A stretch of DNA of 64,000 bases from Byssothecium circinans (lineage: Eukaryota; Ascomycota; Dothideomycetes; Pleosporales; Massarinaceae), in NCBI GenBank assembly GCA_010015675.1, contig ML976996.1:618282-682281 (forward strand), written 5' to 3'. Below, piece by piece: positions 34,069 to 45,944 of this stretch. A program made the translations under genes and the position numbers. Numbering within the stretch: position 1 is the first letter of the stretch; each line of letters opens with the position of its first letter. The notes beneath the pieces were generated by a model that did no database searches, was not told the origin of the DNA, and was given only the letters and a program-made list of their open reading frames with translations.

Positions 34069-35449
34069 GGGAGAAGGTGGTGTAGAGGCTGGGGGAGAGG
34101 GGAGGAGAGGGAGGGAGTTGATGAGGTGATGGGAGGATTTGGGTTGATCGCTGGATTATTTTCTCCATAAAAGTTCGTGTATTAGTTTTATTTGGAGAGA
34201 TTTATCATGCATTGTAGGTACTGTATTTGAGCTCACGTAATATGCATTCCGCCCAGGCGGAGCTTGGTATAAATATCGCCCTTCTATCCCCTCCTCTTCC
34301 CTCTTCACGCGTTTTTTGAATTGCGGATGATCCACACCAAAACACCGTACAGGCCAGGATGAATGGAATTTTTGTTTCAAATGCATGGATAAAGGAGCGA
34401 ACGTGGAGGAACTAGCAGTGTAAAGAAGGCATGCACGTTCGAAAACGCGTCCGCGAGTACCGCATGGGCCGCTTCAGAAAATAGAGATGCACTACTTAGT
34501 CAGGCTGTGGCAAAGCAGTAAGTAGAAGAATCTGATGGAAAGGGTGCACGTCTGGGAAGACGTGGTGAGCTTCATTGTCATGGAATAATCCTGATCGATC
34601 ACGTCATCAAACTAAATTGGCAGCGTTTGATGTTTTGGTAGTCACTTGCACTTGACAAGAGAAGGATAAATGCTTAATACTCCCTCACTATCATCTCTAC
34701 GTCTTCCTTCGCACTTCCCAGATCTCTTTACTAAAACAGATCAAAATGCTCGACCATGGTGAGGCGTGCGTTTGGCGTTATCGAAAAGTGTTAGCGGTGG
34801 ACCAGCATGCGTGGGGAAGATCAACAGTGCAAAGCTTGAACTTGACTGGAACGCAGGGAGGACTCGATCCGAAGCTATGCTGATGGCGGCCATCGAAAGT
34901 ATTCTCGATATATCGAGGGATTGGATTCGATGAATACTTCCTGCTCTCAAAGTCTATAAAAGACTCTACATTCCCGTATACTCATCCCACACACTCCTGT
35001 TATGGTCAGGTCTACTAACCTCAAGACCCGGTTGGCATGTGGATTCTGCGGTGGAAGTAGCTGTTTAATAACCCATCACATCGCCAAGTGCGTGGAAGGA
35101 GCGGGTGAGCGTTGAACTTCGCATTTATTCGCAGGGTGGGGCTGTGAAAGCGCGGAGGTGGAGAGGTTTGATGAGACTGTGTTGTAGTTATGATGGCTAT
35201 GAGCATCATCATCGATTGTGTGCTTTGCTTCTGAATGGGCGGAAGTAACAATCAAGTGAATTATGGGTTTCATTTTCCACACCTAGATATCCTTTTTCTC
35301 TTTACGGATAGAAATCCTGCGTTCTGAAAGTTGTAAGGGATCCTGTTTATGTGAAGACTAAGGTTGCGTTGAGTGATTGTTAAAACTCGTCCCTTTTGTC
35401 GTCTATGGATTTGGTTGGTTGGTTGGTAGTAATTTTCGTCCTACAGATT
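34069..35449. other. Gene desert with plus-strand TATA/pyrimidine elements
   Basis: No gene is supported. Two plus-strand TATA-type sites, TATAAATA at about 34268 and TATAAAAG at about 34963, are each followed by C/T-rich sequence, like the modules at 11.7-18 kb but on the other strand. A segment at 34820-34920 shares a short translated stretch (LELDW) with one near 36700-36830 (VELNW). Confidence 0.4.
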
Positions 35450-35888
35450 TGGCCGTGGCCTTTATCTATATAGAGCCTCCTATAGGGCATACTAGACGTG
35501 CTAAGCACCTTTAGTAAAGGCATTTCTTATTTATAGCTGCTTAAAGAGCCTATCCTACCTATACTTTTCTCCCTTTAAAAGACACTAGTTGCCTATAGGT
35601 CCCTAGATACCTACTTAAGCGTTGTACTATGCTCCTCCCTATATCTACCCCTAGGTCTACTTCTATACTCTCTTCCCTTTATACTACACTTTAGTAGTAG
35701 AGTAGATATACCTATACCTTATAGGAAAAACCTTAGTACGGAAAAATCTTAGTAGGGAAAACCCTATAAGCCTAAATAGGTAGTACTAGTTAACTTTACC
35801 TTACTAAAAGAGAGAAATAAAGGGTAGTAAATTTTAAGCATATATAAGGTGTAGAGAGAGCCTTAAGATTCTATAGAGTTATTTGTGT
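35450..35888. repeat. AT-rich segment with RIP-like base pattern
   Basis: About 440 bp with very high TpA (CTATA, CCTATA, TAGTA words throughout) and few CpA or TpG dinucleotides, unlike its flanks. This is the footprint expected of repeat-induced point mutation, which turns CA to TA. It abuts a tRNA-like sequence at 35889, so it may be the body of a short retroelement. No coding frame survives. Confidence 0.55.
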
Positions 35889-35965
35889 AATAAGAGTAAG
35901 ATTCAAACCTACGCTTTCTCTTAAAAGCTTTCTAAGGCTGCAGCACTCTACCACTAAGCCATCCC
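35889..35965 (-). tRNA. tRNA-like relic with A and B boxes
   Basis: On the minus strand the A box TGGCTTAGTGG (35951-35961) is a full match to the pol III consensus. The B box reads GGTTTGAATC (35900-35909), two C-to-T changes from GGTTCGAACC. The T arm pairs (GTAGG with CTTAC, 35896-35912, one G-U). The acceptor stem pairs at only about five of seven positions, and the anticodon arm is poor (AGC/GCT). Box spacing is about 52 nt, a little longer than usual. It could be a mutated tRNA gene or the head of a tRNA-derived SINE. The identity of the tRNA cannot be called. Confidence 0.4.
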
Positions 35966-38900
35966 ACCTGTCGTCTATGGATAGATGGCCAAGTAGTCAG
36001 GCAGATTTTGAGATGAGCTGAAGAATATAAGAATGAAGGAAACCAGCAATACCAGCAGCGGCGGTACCCAGTATTACTAACCTTTTCACTGGCGCTGAGA
36101 CTTAGCTCTGGGGTTAAATAGTGATTACTCAAACGCGTGGAGTCGCGCGTTGGGCATTTAAAGCCAGTTGGTGTCGCGGAAGCCTTTCCTACTCTGCGCT
36201 ACCACCGATCGTGGCTTCTTCTCTAAAAGGTAGAAGGAAACTGATCCATGTTGCCGGGAAAGAAGGGAGAAAGTCCATATTCTAAAAAGAATTTCGAACT
36301 GTGCTTATGTTAGAAACCTTGAATGTAGAAATAATATATTGCAAGGACGACTTTCGACTAGTTGCGAAGCGCGTCATGATAATGATAACGAGTATTAGCT
36401 GAAAGTCTCTGGAATTTTTACGAGAGGTGTGTATGTGTGTTCTTTTTGACTTTGTTGGAACCGAACTGCTACCTCGTAGAAAATCGTGGTAACGCCCTTT
36501 ATACTGAGCCTCCCAGTATCTATAAAGTCCTCGAGCTGGTACTAAAGTCATTGTTACCCACACAGTTACATCAAGTGGATCACTAAAATGCGATTCAAAG
36601 CCATATCATGTGAAAAGACGGTGGCGAAGTCCGTTATAGAGAGAAATCTTCAACGGAGTCTCCAAAAGTGAGCGCAACTGTTGCACAAGGGAGATTCATG
36701 AGTCCGAAGTTGAACTTAACTGGGAAATAGTGATGTACTCCTGTGTAACTCTCGGAGAACGGGGCAGTAGATCAGGTTTGGTCGAAAGCTTGCTAGATAC
36801 GATGGCGATAGACATCATCGGCATTTAAGAGTGCTAAAGCAAACGTAAGCATAGGATGTTACTGTTCCTCTCATTTTGCGAATCTTGAGCAATGTTAGGG
36901 ACTTCAGGTCCTCAAGCTCTTCTTGGAATCTCACTTGACCATTCACATAGACGCCGTGTTTTCAATGCTATACGAGAACTGGATCTGTGGCATACAATCC
37001 AAAAGTCCGAATCGCTCAAGTACATTACTGCTTTCCGCTCATGTAGTGTATACATATCTAGCTTCAGCAGAACCTTAAGAGGCTTTTGCTCTATGATCGT
37101 TTGAAGAGGAAAAAGCGAGATAGATAGACTCTATATATATAATGAATGATGATTAAATAGTATAATAAAGAAAGTAAGGCACTTTCTTACAAGTTCTTTG
37201 GACTGTGGCTGACCAATAAGTATATATCTCCGCCCTTTCTCGCGAATAATATTGCGCACTCCTACCTCGTCTTTGTTGTTCGCTATAAACATCATGATTT
37301 CAGGATATTATTCTGATAAACATAACGGAGTGTTAGTTTTTATTATGTTTAGTGAGAAGTGAAGTAACTCCAACGCCTGTATTGCTAGCGATTATGTCTC
37401 TCAGTGTACTGCGAGAATGCGAGCAGCCCGTCTCGGTCTTGAATTATGGGATGCATCGCTTAAAACAAGTGAGATATCAACATTAGAGAGGAAATCATTA
37501 GAGCAGGTGTAATAAACCAATCGATATCGACACGACGCAGATACTGCTCCTACCAAGCTATGCGACTACTTCATCACCAAAACTCCCGCCTTCAACTTCT
37601 CCAAAAATCCAATCCAGTGACGTCAATCCTCCCTCCCGAGGCTACACCCACCCCTTTCCCAAAAGATCCGCGCATATCACCAAGGCCCTCAGCGCCACCA
37701 AAAATCACCGTGCCATCTCATCATCTTAACGCATGAAATACCCCCCTCCCTAGCGTGCGCTCGGTAATCCCAAAGTTCTACACCTGCTTCGCTTAACAAG
37801 GAGCCTCATCTCGCTTGCTAGTGCCGTCATATGCCGTGCACATATGAAAATCATGCGGCGTTTTAGCTGACCTTTTTTCGGATTTGCAATTCATTAATCA
37901 AGCCTCTGATGGTCTGGGAGCTGAGAATCATGGGCGACGAGGTGCGCATGTTGGTTTGGCTGCATGTGCGTGAGAGGGAAAGTGTGCGCCATGTGGGTGT
38001 CAAGACGAGTCATGGTTAAGCGAGTGGTCGAGTACGCTTGCATAGGGCGAGATAGTGCGCGAGTCATGAGTACGTGAGGAGGTAACGTACCTTTGGTACC
38101 GAACGCAACACTACCACATGCCGGCCCCAGACTTCTTGCAGCGTAGCAAGCCGGCTCTTCTACACCTGTGCGTAAGGCGACAAGAAACAACGCAACGTCC
38201 CTCGACCACTATCTATTATTATTATTATTATCAACCAGTGCACAGCTCAGTCCCACGCCTTTCCTACGCGCACGCACATCCACACTTTCCCGAAGTAACC
38301 ATGCGTTCCATTCGCCATACACACTTCACCCCTGCATCATCCTGGGCCTCCATCCAAGGTCCCAAGTGAGTGAGTGACAAGGACTACCACGACTCCAATT
38401 ATTATTCCGAATCCCTCGTAGGATATCCTACCATGACCATCTATCACAGACCACCTGCTCTGATCCACCACCGATCATATCAGCCCTGGGATCTTCGTAT
38501 AGCCCTATATGCACAATCAAACTGCCCTTCCCTACTTTCCCTGCTCTCTTTACCGAAATGTCATTCATGCGTGCCTTAGGTTGTGTACCTCCGAACCTGT
38601 ACAAGCTGGCACTGTACCTGTTCGCTCGACACACCGCTGTCGCGCATCATCTGAGCGGGGATCCCGAGGACGGACCTAAACAAGAAAACTCAAAAGGGAC
38701 ACCGACAAGCCCCTATCTTCTGCATGCGGATGGACATACATACCAAGCATGAATTTCTCATCTTATTCTTCCGGATGCAGACGCCTCCCACGGACGCGCT
38801 GGAGGCGCGTGGACCTAGGTAGCTAGCAGCTTAGCTACACGGGGGAAACCGGGACCGAAGAAGCGAAAGGAGGAGGCAGATGGGAAGATGGTTTGGACTC

Positions 38901-41336
38901 TGGACCTTGTGATGTGGTGAAATGACATCAGGTGGGTATTTCAAATATTGCATGGACTGAGATGGAACGAGATGAATTACATACGGCATTGATGATTGAA
39001 CAGAGCCGTTCATCAAGCGAGTCGAGCGGAGAATCCTCATCTCCCGTATCCGCTCCACTCGTCATCCACCAGACCAGATTCCATATCATATCACATCACG
39101 GCATTGCAGCGCATGGCATGGCATAGCATTATTCACGCGTCTCACCGCCATGCCCATCATGAAGCGCCTTACCGCCTCAGGACCCCGCAAATCCCTCACC
39201 CTAAAACCTCAAAAAGCCTCATCGCCTTAAGGCATGAAGAACCTTCGATCCAGAAACACAAATCACGCCCACCATTCGGAGCCTCACGATAGTCTTGGAG
39301 CTCAGGCCGTGGCGGGCCACGTGATTTTTCGGAAGCGCGTGGGGTTTGAGGCTGCCGGTGGGAGCTGACGAGGCCTGAGGCGTGTGTGTGGAGAAGGGTG
39401 AGGGGAGATGTGCGATTAAGCTTCTGGGGAATCGGCGTAATGGGGCCTTTTTTAAATGAAAGGGGGGTTGCATATTTTGCATTTCCTTGCCTGTGGCGTG
39501 TTTTTCTTCTTTTGGTGCGGATCGATGCAGGGCTGGTGGGGGTGTGGCGTCGCACCAGTGAGGTGGATGGAGGCATTTTCTTTTGGCATTTTGTGCATCT
39601 TGTAGAGAGGTCTTTGAGTTTGCTGTTGTTGATGAGGCTGAAGTTTTTCGAGAAGTGAGTTGTCGTAGTGGAACGTTCATTACTAACGTCAATTGTGCTG
39701 CGAACCAGGGAAAAACTTCTTGTAATAACTTACACTTAAACAAGCAAAAGCACTTTATGATACCCCCGTGGTACATCCGAAAGCCACTTGCATCGTTTCC
39801 TCACCTCATCAACTCATCTCCACCCCAAGCTTGCATCGACCTCACAAACCTCAAAATACTCTCGCTCCTAAGTTCCAACTAACGGCAACAAATCCCCACA
39901 AGGACCCTCACTGAACACACACACACGCACACATCTCCACCCAGAAAAGACAGAAAACCCTCGTTTCACACGCCTCCCCGTCAAGCCCGCACGCGCGACT
40001 CATCACGTTTCCAAGGCGCCCCCTTCCCGCTCTCGGCACCCACGCTTGGCCCGGTTGAATGTTCCAACGACTCTCTCACAGCGTCTGCCTTACTAATCCC
40101 AGCCTCGCACCCACACTCCAGTCAACGAATGGTAAAAGCTCAAACACTAGGTCCCTCCTCCGACCAGCAGCGCCCAGAAATGTTTCGAAAGCAAAGGCCA
40201 CCTGGACACGACCTGTCCCGTCTCATCTTCCAAGGAACATGTCAAAATCTCAGAATGTTTCATGTCCGCAGTGGAGAAAGAAAAAAAAAGGTCTGCCTTG
40301 GGGTATCACCGGCTACTGTGCGTTTTCCTTGGTCGAGTTGGGAGTTTGGACATACGCGGCGTTTCTGAACTCTTGAGCTGACACGTGCTGACGTGGTGTT
40401 CCAAGCGTCAACGTTGTTTTAGCTGCTCAAGAACTCGAGACTGTCTGTTCTTTAGCTTTCGTTTTAGGGCTATTTCCATGCTTTGAGTTCTGTCATCGCA
40501 TTGCTTTTTTTCTTTGTCCCTTTTCGGCACTGGCAGGTTTCGTCTGGCATTACGTGGACGCGCAAGATGTTGATACCAGTGAAGCGATGTGCCAGTTATT
40601 TCGGAGTCGTGTTTCTGAAATCCCGAGGGTTGGTGAAGCGTTGATGTGCCAGTTGAAACTATGAGGTGGGGGATGTGTTGACTGTGAGCTAGCGGTGGGG
40701 ACGCGCTTCCTTCGTTGCGATGGCGGTATCCAACTCATGTCCATTGTTTTCACGTCCGAGAATGGTAAGGCTCGGGATTGTCGGGATTGAGGCTGCTTAA
40801 TCCATGCATACACGAATTGCACGAACCCATCGAACCGCGCGCCAAGTACTGAAACTTGCCCCCCTGTCCTTTTCTGCACTCCGCGAAGATCTCGTCACAT
40901 CATTCAAAACATTTCAGCACCGAAGGGAAAAGTGTCACCGAGATGAAAGGGAGGGAGAGAAGATCGTGTTCAAGGGCTGGCACTCAAAGGTGCCAAGCAT
41001 CTCTTTCGATTGAATTTGTGTTCGCATCTAGGTGGCGGTTGAATCTATGCACAGCAGCACAATTTTTCCAGTGCTGAACGGAAAGAATCTTCCCCACAAA
41101 TAGCTCGCAAAGTACAAGTGCTCCTCCCTTGTAGCTTAAATCATTGTATGAATAGGAAAGCCAAAGCAGAACGGTAAGTGCGGAAGAGCCGGCAATGAGG
41201 CTACACAAAAATAACACTAAAAAGGTAAAGGTTAAATAGGGGTTAATGAAAGTAAAGAAGAAAAGTCGTACGACAACATCAAAGAGATCAACAGAGAAGA
41301 AAATGTGGGACCAATAAATTGGTGATGTAAAGTGCT
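35966..41336. other. Gene desert, no supported gene
   Basis: 5.4 kb without a recognisable gene. The 36.2-37.5 kb part is AT-rich and has minus-strand TATA sites near 36503 followed by an AAAAAT box near 36410-36423. A (TAT)n microsatellite lies at about 38209-38230. Frames at 39219-39776 (minus) and 40059-40376 (plus) lack domain features. The final kilobase is probably the 3' region of the SANT gene at 41337. Confidence 0.45.
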
Positions 41337-42344
41337 CTACTGGGCCCGGGGGTTCTTGTCCTCGGTCAACAAACTCGCAATAGGAACGTTGTCCCGGGGA
41401 GCAGAGCTCCATGTACCAGCCCTGGGTCGTCCGGCAGAAGGAACGGGCATCGGAAGCACATAGGGGAGACGCTCGGGAGCAGATACCGCACTGATGTTGA
41501 GCGGGCTAAAATGCTTGGGCTCGTTGCTGATGGGCGAAGCATACGAGAAGGGAGATTGCTTCAGGAGCGGGTTGAGCATGATGCTACCATCGGGCGAGGC
41601 ATCGGGAGTAGGAGGGCGGACTCCATTGGAGCCCGTGCGCCAGATCTCCTCGAGTTGAGCAGGTGAGACATCGGCACCATAGTCGGCAGCAACGGTGGCC
41701 CAGAACTGCTGGCGGCGGGCCTCATAGATAGCGCGGAGGCGGTCAGTGTCGACAACCTTGGGGTGTTGGACAATCTCAGTGTTGATGCGAAGGGAGTTGT
41801 GCGGCTCGGGAGATTCACGAGGAGTCATGGGACGAGGCTTGGGGAGCAAGATCTTGTGCTGGCTGCGGCCTGGCGATCCGCCGACAGAAGCAGACCTCAC
41901 ATTGGGGCTGCCGGTATAGCTGACAGGAGAGCCGTGGCGCGATGGCTGCGAGTAGGCATCATGGTCCATGGTCATTCCGTAGCTTGACTGGCCAGCGGAG
42001 CTGCAAGACACGGAGGAAGAGACGGACAAGGTGCGCTTCCGGCGGTGGCTACCGTGGGACAACTGGTGGAAGTGCAGACGGCAGGCCAACTCAGTCTTCT
42101 TCAGATGGGCAGCAATGTGCTTATAAGGCATCTTCTGCATGCGAGTCTGGAGGAGGTAGTTCTCCTAGAAAGGTGTTAACGATGATTGATAGACTCAGGG
42201 CAAAGGTCGACATACCTCTTCTTCCGACCATGATCGGTTGCCTCCGGAGGACGACATCTTTCGAGCACGCAGGCTAGAAGAGGTCGGGGAATGAGAGCCC
42301 ATCTCGGCCAAGGGTGAGAGGATTTGGGGTTGATGGTGGAGCAT
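41337..42344 (-). CDS. SANT/Myb-like DNA-binding protein, single domain
   Basis: Exons 42216-42344 and 41337-42164 with a 51-nt intron give about 318 aa. The single SANT/Myb-like domain spans the intron at residues 35-80: RSWSEEEENYLLQTRMQKM, then YKHIAAHLKKTELACRLHFHQL. The regularly spaced Trp and aromatic positions fit a helix-turn-helix fold. After it comes a Ser-rich linker (TLSVSSSVSCSS) and then ARRQQFWATVAADYGADVSP, a second short helical block that may help dimerise or contact partners (inference). The tail is Pro/Ser-rich, with many SP and TP sites suited to proline-directed kinases. Role presumably transcriptional; targets unknown. Two further SANT-type genes follow within 8 kb. 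Confidence 0.8.
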
Positions 42345-44793
42345 TGCGAGATTGTTTGGATATGCGATAGTTGGATAGGTAGTGTTGGCGGTAGGGTGAT
42401 GTGAGGGAGCTCAAGTGTCGTCAAGTCGTAGTCCGCTAGGGAAGTTCTTTGGTCGTCGTCGAGGCTGGCTCGTAAAAGAAGGTATTACTAGGCGCGTGTA
42501 GAGGGCACAAGTAATTGCTCAGCAATGTCAATTAAAGAATGGAAGGCAGCCCAACCAGTGGGAAGTAAAAGAAAGTATTACAAGGCTGCTAAGAAACCAA
42601 AAGACGGTGCCGATTGAACAGTTGCGGTTGAGGCCTGGGAAACTTGGGGCATCCGACAAGATATAGTTTGGTAAACGGGTGGTTCTTGGGCCACAGCCTG
42701 AGCATGGCTGATTGGAGTGGCAGGTTCTGATGGTGGCATCGTTTTCAAACCTGAGTCCTGCAGCTAAGTTTTGATCGTCGTCATGGCAAAGACGTCGTTC
42801 TGAAGCCAAAATGTTTAGAAGAACCCTGACACGAGACATGCTAAGCCTGAAGGGGATGGGACCGTGGATTGCACAAGATCTGGACACCCGGACGGCGGTT
42901 GACGGGGGGCGGACGTGCATGAACTTGGACGACAGTTCGGGGTATGGGAGAAGCAGTTTCAAAACTTGGCGTGTTAGAGGAGGGGCCGTGCTGCAGGTCT
43001 GGCGAAGCGAGACGTTTGACAGTGTTTGGAGGAGCAAACAAGCTCATCCGAGAGCCCGTCAGCGGCGGGCGCTAACTGGAAAGGAGAGGTGACAGGCGCA
43101 AGAGAGCGCCGTGCACGGTAAGTCTAAATGCCACGAGTCGTGTCTGAATAATAATACCTGTGAACAAAGATGAACAAGGCAGCGACCTGCAGCGGAATCA
43201 CACAGAAGATGGAAAGCGCAGAATCGAGGGTTCAAATGAAGCTTTGACGCGATGGGCAAAGCAGGCAGGATGGCGCGTACACTGGGGCTCAACTGGCGAT
43301 GCAGTGAGACAGACGAAACGAAAGACTTCGGAATGGTTTCGATCCGCCCTTTGAGCATTGACGATAGGCAGAGGGATTACGAGCGTAGCGCTGGCGGTGA
43401 GTACGAGGCTCTGGCCGCGCGCCTTGCTCAAACGTATGGAGCGTCGGCCTCAGACTGGTCATGTGTCAAGAGGCCGGTGGGAAGCTTGGCGGCGGCCGCG
43501 AGAGAGCGGAACATTTCATAAGAGCGGGCGCGCCGCAAGTCGAGGGCAGCAGAGCAGCAGAGCGGCAGAAAGAAGAGGGCAGTCATCGGGGCAGGTTGCG
43601 CTGCGGTGCAAGAAGTCGTGGTACTCGCAGGCTGTGTGCTGGCGTTTCGCAGCGTGTGGACCGGCCGGCTGTCGATGCAACCGTCGCGCGGAGAAGGCAG
43701 GGATGGAGTCGTCCCGGGCTGGAGAGCGTGTGGGTTAATTAGACACAATTTACAGCGGCGGACGCTGTGAGGCTGCCATTGGCGGGGTGGTGATGTGGTC
43801 GAGGGTGGTGGTGAGGAGAGCAGAGACGGGACGAAAGCGGAGAGGGAGAAGACGTGGGCTCGTGTGCGACCTCGGACGTAGACGGCCAGCGTCGTGACTT
43901 CTCACCGATGACGCGATGGAAGGTACGAGCGGGGAAGAGGGCAGCAGCGATGGCTGAAGGCGAGGAAGGCGTGGACCGGCGAGGGCAGCAGCGAGCGATG
44001 GTGACGGAAGGCGCGTGCGCCACACCCCGCACAACCAACCTCACTGGCCTCAACACCAAGGCCGCCGTCGTCGCGGAGGTCGTGATAGACTGATAGGGAG
44101 TCTGGATAGGGGGTTTTGCACGCGTGCAGTCGCTGCGTACTCGAGAGGGGACGTGTCGGTGTTTTCCCCCGACCGTTCCCGCGCAACTTTGGCGGAAAAA
44201 CGACTTCATGCTTATATGCCTTCATGCAGGAGGCCGTCACGCGCTGGCGCACTCCCCCGCCTTGGGGATTGTCTGGTCATGGCCGTACTTGAAGCCACCT
44301 AATAATTCCTACCTACTGTACAGGCCCTAGAGGAGCCTATTACCCCGCTTTCTTGTCTGCAGCTGGCGCCGGCGTACCTCTACGTACCTCTACCTCGCCG
44401 CCCATAGAAAACCTCACCCACGGCCGCGTACCGGTACCTGGCAGAAGCCATGCTACCCATACCTATGCACCCCCCGCCGGCACTTGGCCTGGATGGGTCC
44501 CAATGTATCCTGGTCGTCCCTCCACAGCCAGCCCTCTGCACCGCTCCCATTCGCTCGTTGCATGCGAACCTGACCCTTCTGTATCCCATGTACAAAGATC
44601 AGCGTCTCCTGCTGGCTGGATTATCATGGTGATCTGCCGCCTCCAGTGTTCACCAGCGCTGCTCTCCCATCTGAAGAATGCCCCTTTGAGAACGCGGCCT
44701 GGAGCATGACCTTGCTGTGTAGACGCCCTGGTACATACGAGTGAAGCTGCCGCGCTCTCTGCCCGCACGCCACTGCTATATCGCCTGCCCGCC
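42345..44793. other. Intergenic: divergent promoters of two SANT-type genes
   Basis: No gene is supported in 2.4 kb. Long frames appear on both strands at 43.4-44.7 kb, but they are Arg/Ser/Pro-rich and overlap each other, which suggests G/C-rich leader DNA. The two flanking genes point away from this block. Confidence 0.45.
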
Positions 44794-45919
44794 ATGTCGT
44801 GAGTCCTCATCCAGATCTCTATCATGTCTGCCCATGAACCAGTGCCTCACTGAGCCACTGGCCTTCATTTTCATCTTCACCTTCACCGTCACCTTCACTT
44901 GGCCATCACCATCACCACCGCCGTCGACATACCTTGACCCGTGTGCCGTCGACGTCGTCTTGATATACTGAGCCGTCATAGAGCCTCGCCCACCTCCAAA
45001 CGCAACCTGAAGCCCTCGCCCATAACGACCATACCGCAGCAGAGCCCCCAGTTTGCACCGTCCAGCGAACCGCCCAGCCTTCAACCAGCGCAACCCGCGG
45101 CTGCCCCATCAGGGCCGGAGTCGTTCGCGCCTGGCCCGCAGCCGCCCACGCCAGGCAGCAACAGAAAGCGCAAGTCAGTCAGTCTCGCTCAACCCCAGCC
45201 AGACCAGACGGCGACGTTGGCCTCAGCGACCACCGCCAACGTACCGACCGCGTCTGGCACCGAAGGCGATGCCGTTGCGCAGGAGCCCAAGGCCAAGAAG
45301 AGCCGGACCAACACGCCGTGGACGCCGGCAGAGGAGCAGAGGCTCAAGCAGATGCGCGACGCTGGCAACAGCTGGAGCGAGATCGCAAAGGTAGAGAAAC
45401 ACGACCCCACGCCGCACAGATTGCAGATTGCAGATGCCAGCGCACAGCCCGCTCCATCTGGACGCCGGGTTCGAGTCCAACATTGACAGACCGTGTATGC
45501 TGACCTTTTGCGCCACATCAGACCTTTCCTGCGCGGACAGAGGGCAGCGTGAAGAAGCACTGGTACAAGGTTAGCCGTCGTTGCCCGTCTTGTACTGCCT
45601 TCAGCTGACCACAGCTTACAGGACATGCATTATGCCGAGTTTGGGGAAGACGAGGTGGGTCTCTCTGTGCGCCTTGGGCCTCTGCTGTCGTCCCCAGCGT
45701 CACATACTGACGAACAAGAACCAGAGCGCGGCACTGCTGTCGGCAATCAAGGAGTACGACGCCAACAAGTGGAAGGTCATCGGCCAGAAGGTTGGCAAAC
45801 CCGCAAAAGTAGGCCCTCTACGTCGTTTCGTAGTCATCATGTCGTTGTAAGAAATCCCGACTGACTGGTACCAGGCGTGCGAGCAGTATGCGAAAGAACA
45901 CTTTGGCGGGAAGTACTGA
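44794..45919 (+). CDS. Two-repeat SANT/Myb-like protein
   Basis: Modelled as six exons: 44794-44798, 44982-45390, 45522-45569, 45622-45654, 45719-45808 and 45875-45919; about 209 aa. The 5-nt first exon (ATGTC, GTGAGT donor, ATAG acceptor) is inferred because the main frame has no ATG and this join restores MSASPTSKRN. The N-terminal 110 residues are Pro/Gln/Ala-rich and end with a basic KKSR patch. The first repeat is TPWTPAEEQRLKQMRDAG, then WSEIAKTFPARTEGSVKKHWYK. The second is ALLSAIKEYDANKWKVIGQKVG, then ACEQYAKEHF. Each has the spaced Trp or aromatic residues of Myb folds. The architecture matches the gene at 49048-50161. The start of exon 5 could also be 45725. Confidence 0.78.
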
Positions 45920-45944
45920 GCGTTGAGCGATGAGCGATGAGCGA
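45917..45944. repeat. Four 7-bp tandem repeats starting at the stop codon
   Basis: TGAGCGT then TGAGCGA x3. The first TGA is the stop codon of the SANT gene, and because the unit is 7 bp the next copies put TGA into the other two frames as well. Confidence 0.85.

Noticed and set aside
39219..39776. 185-codon minus-strand frame
   Set aside because: No start context, domain or splice logic. Lys/Pro/His-rich and in a region full of short overlapping frames.
43739..44209. 156-codon minus-strand frame upstream of SANT genes
   Set aside because: Arg/Ser/Pro-rich, with competing frames on both strands. More likely G/C-rich leader DNA.
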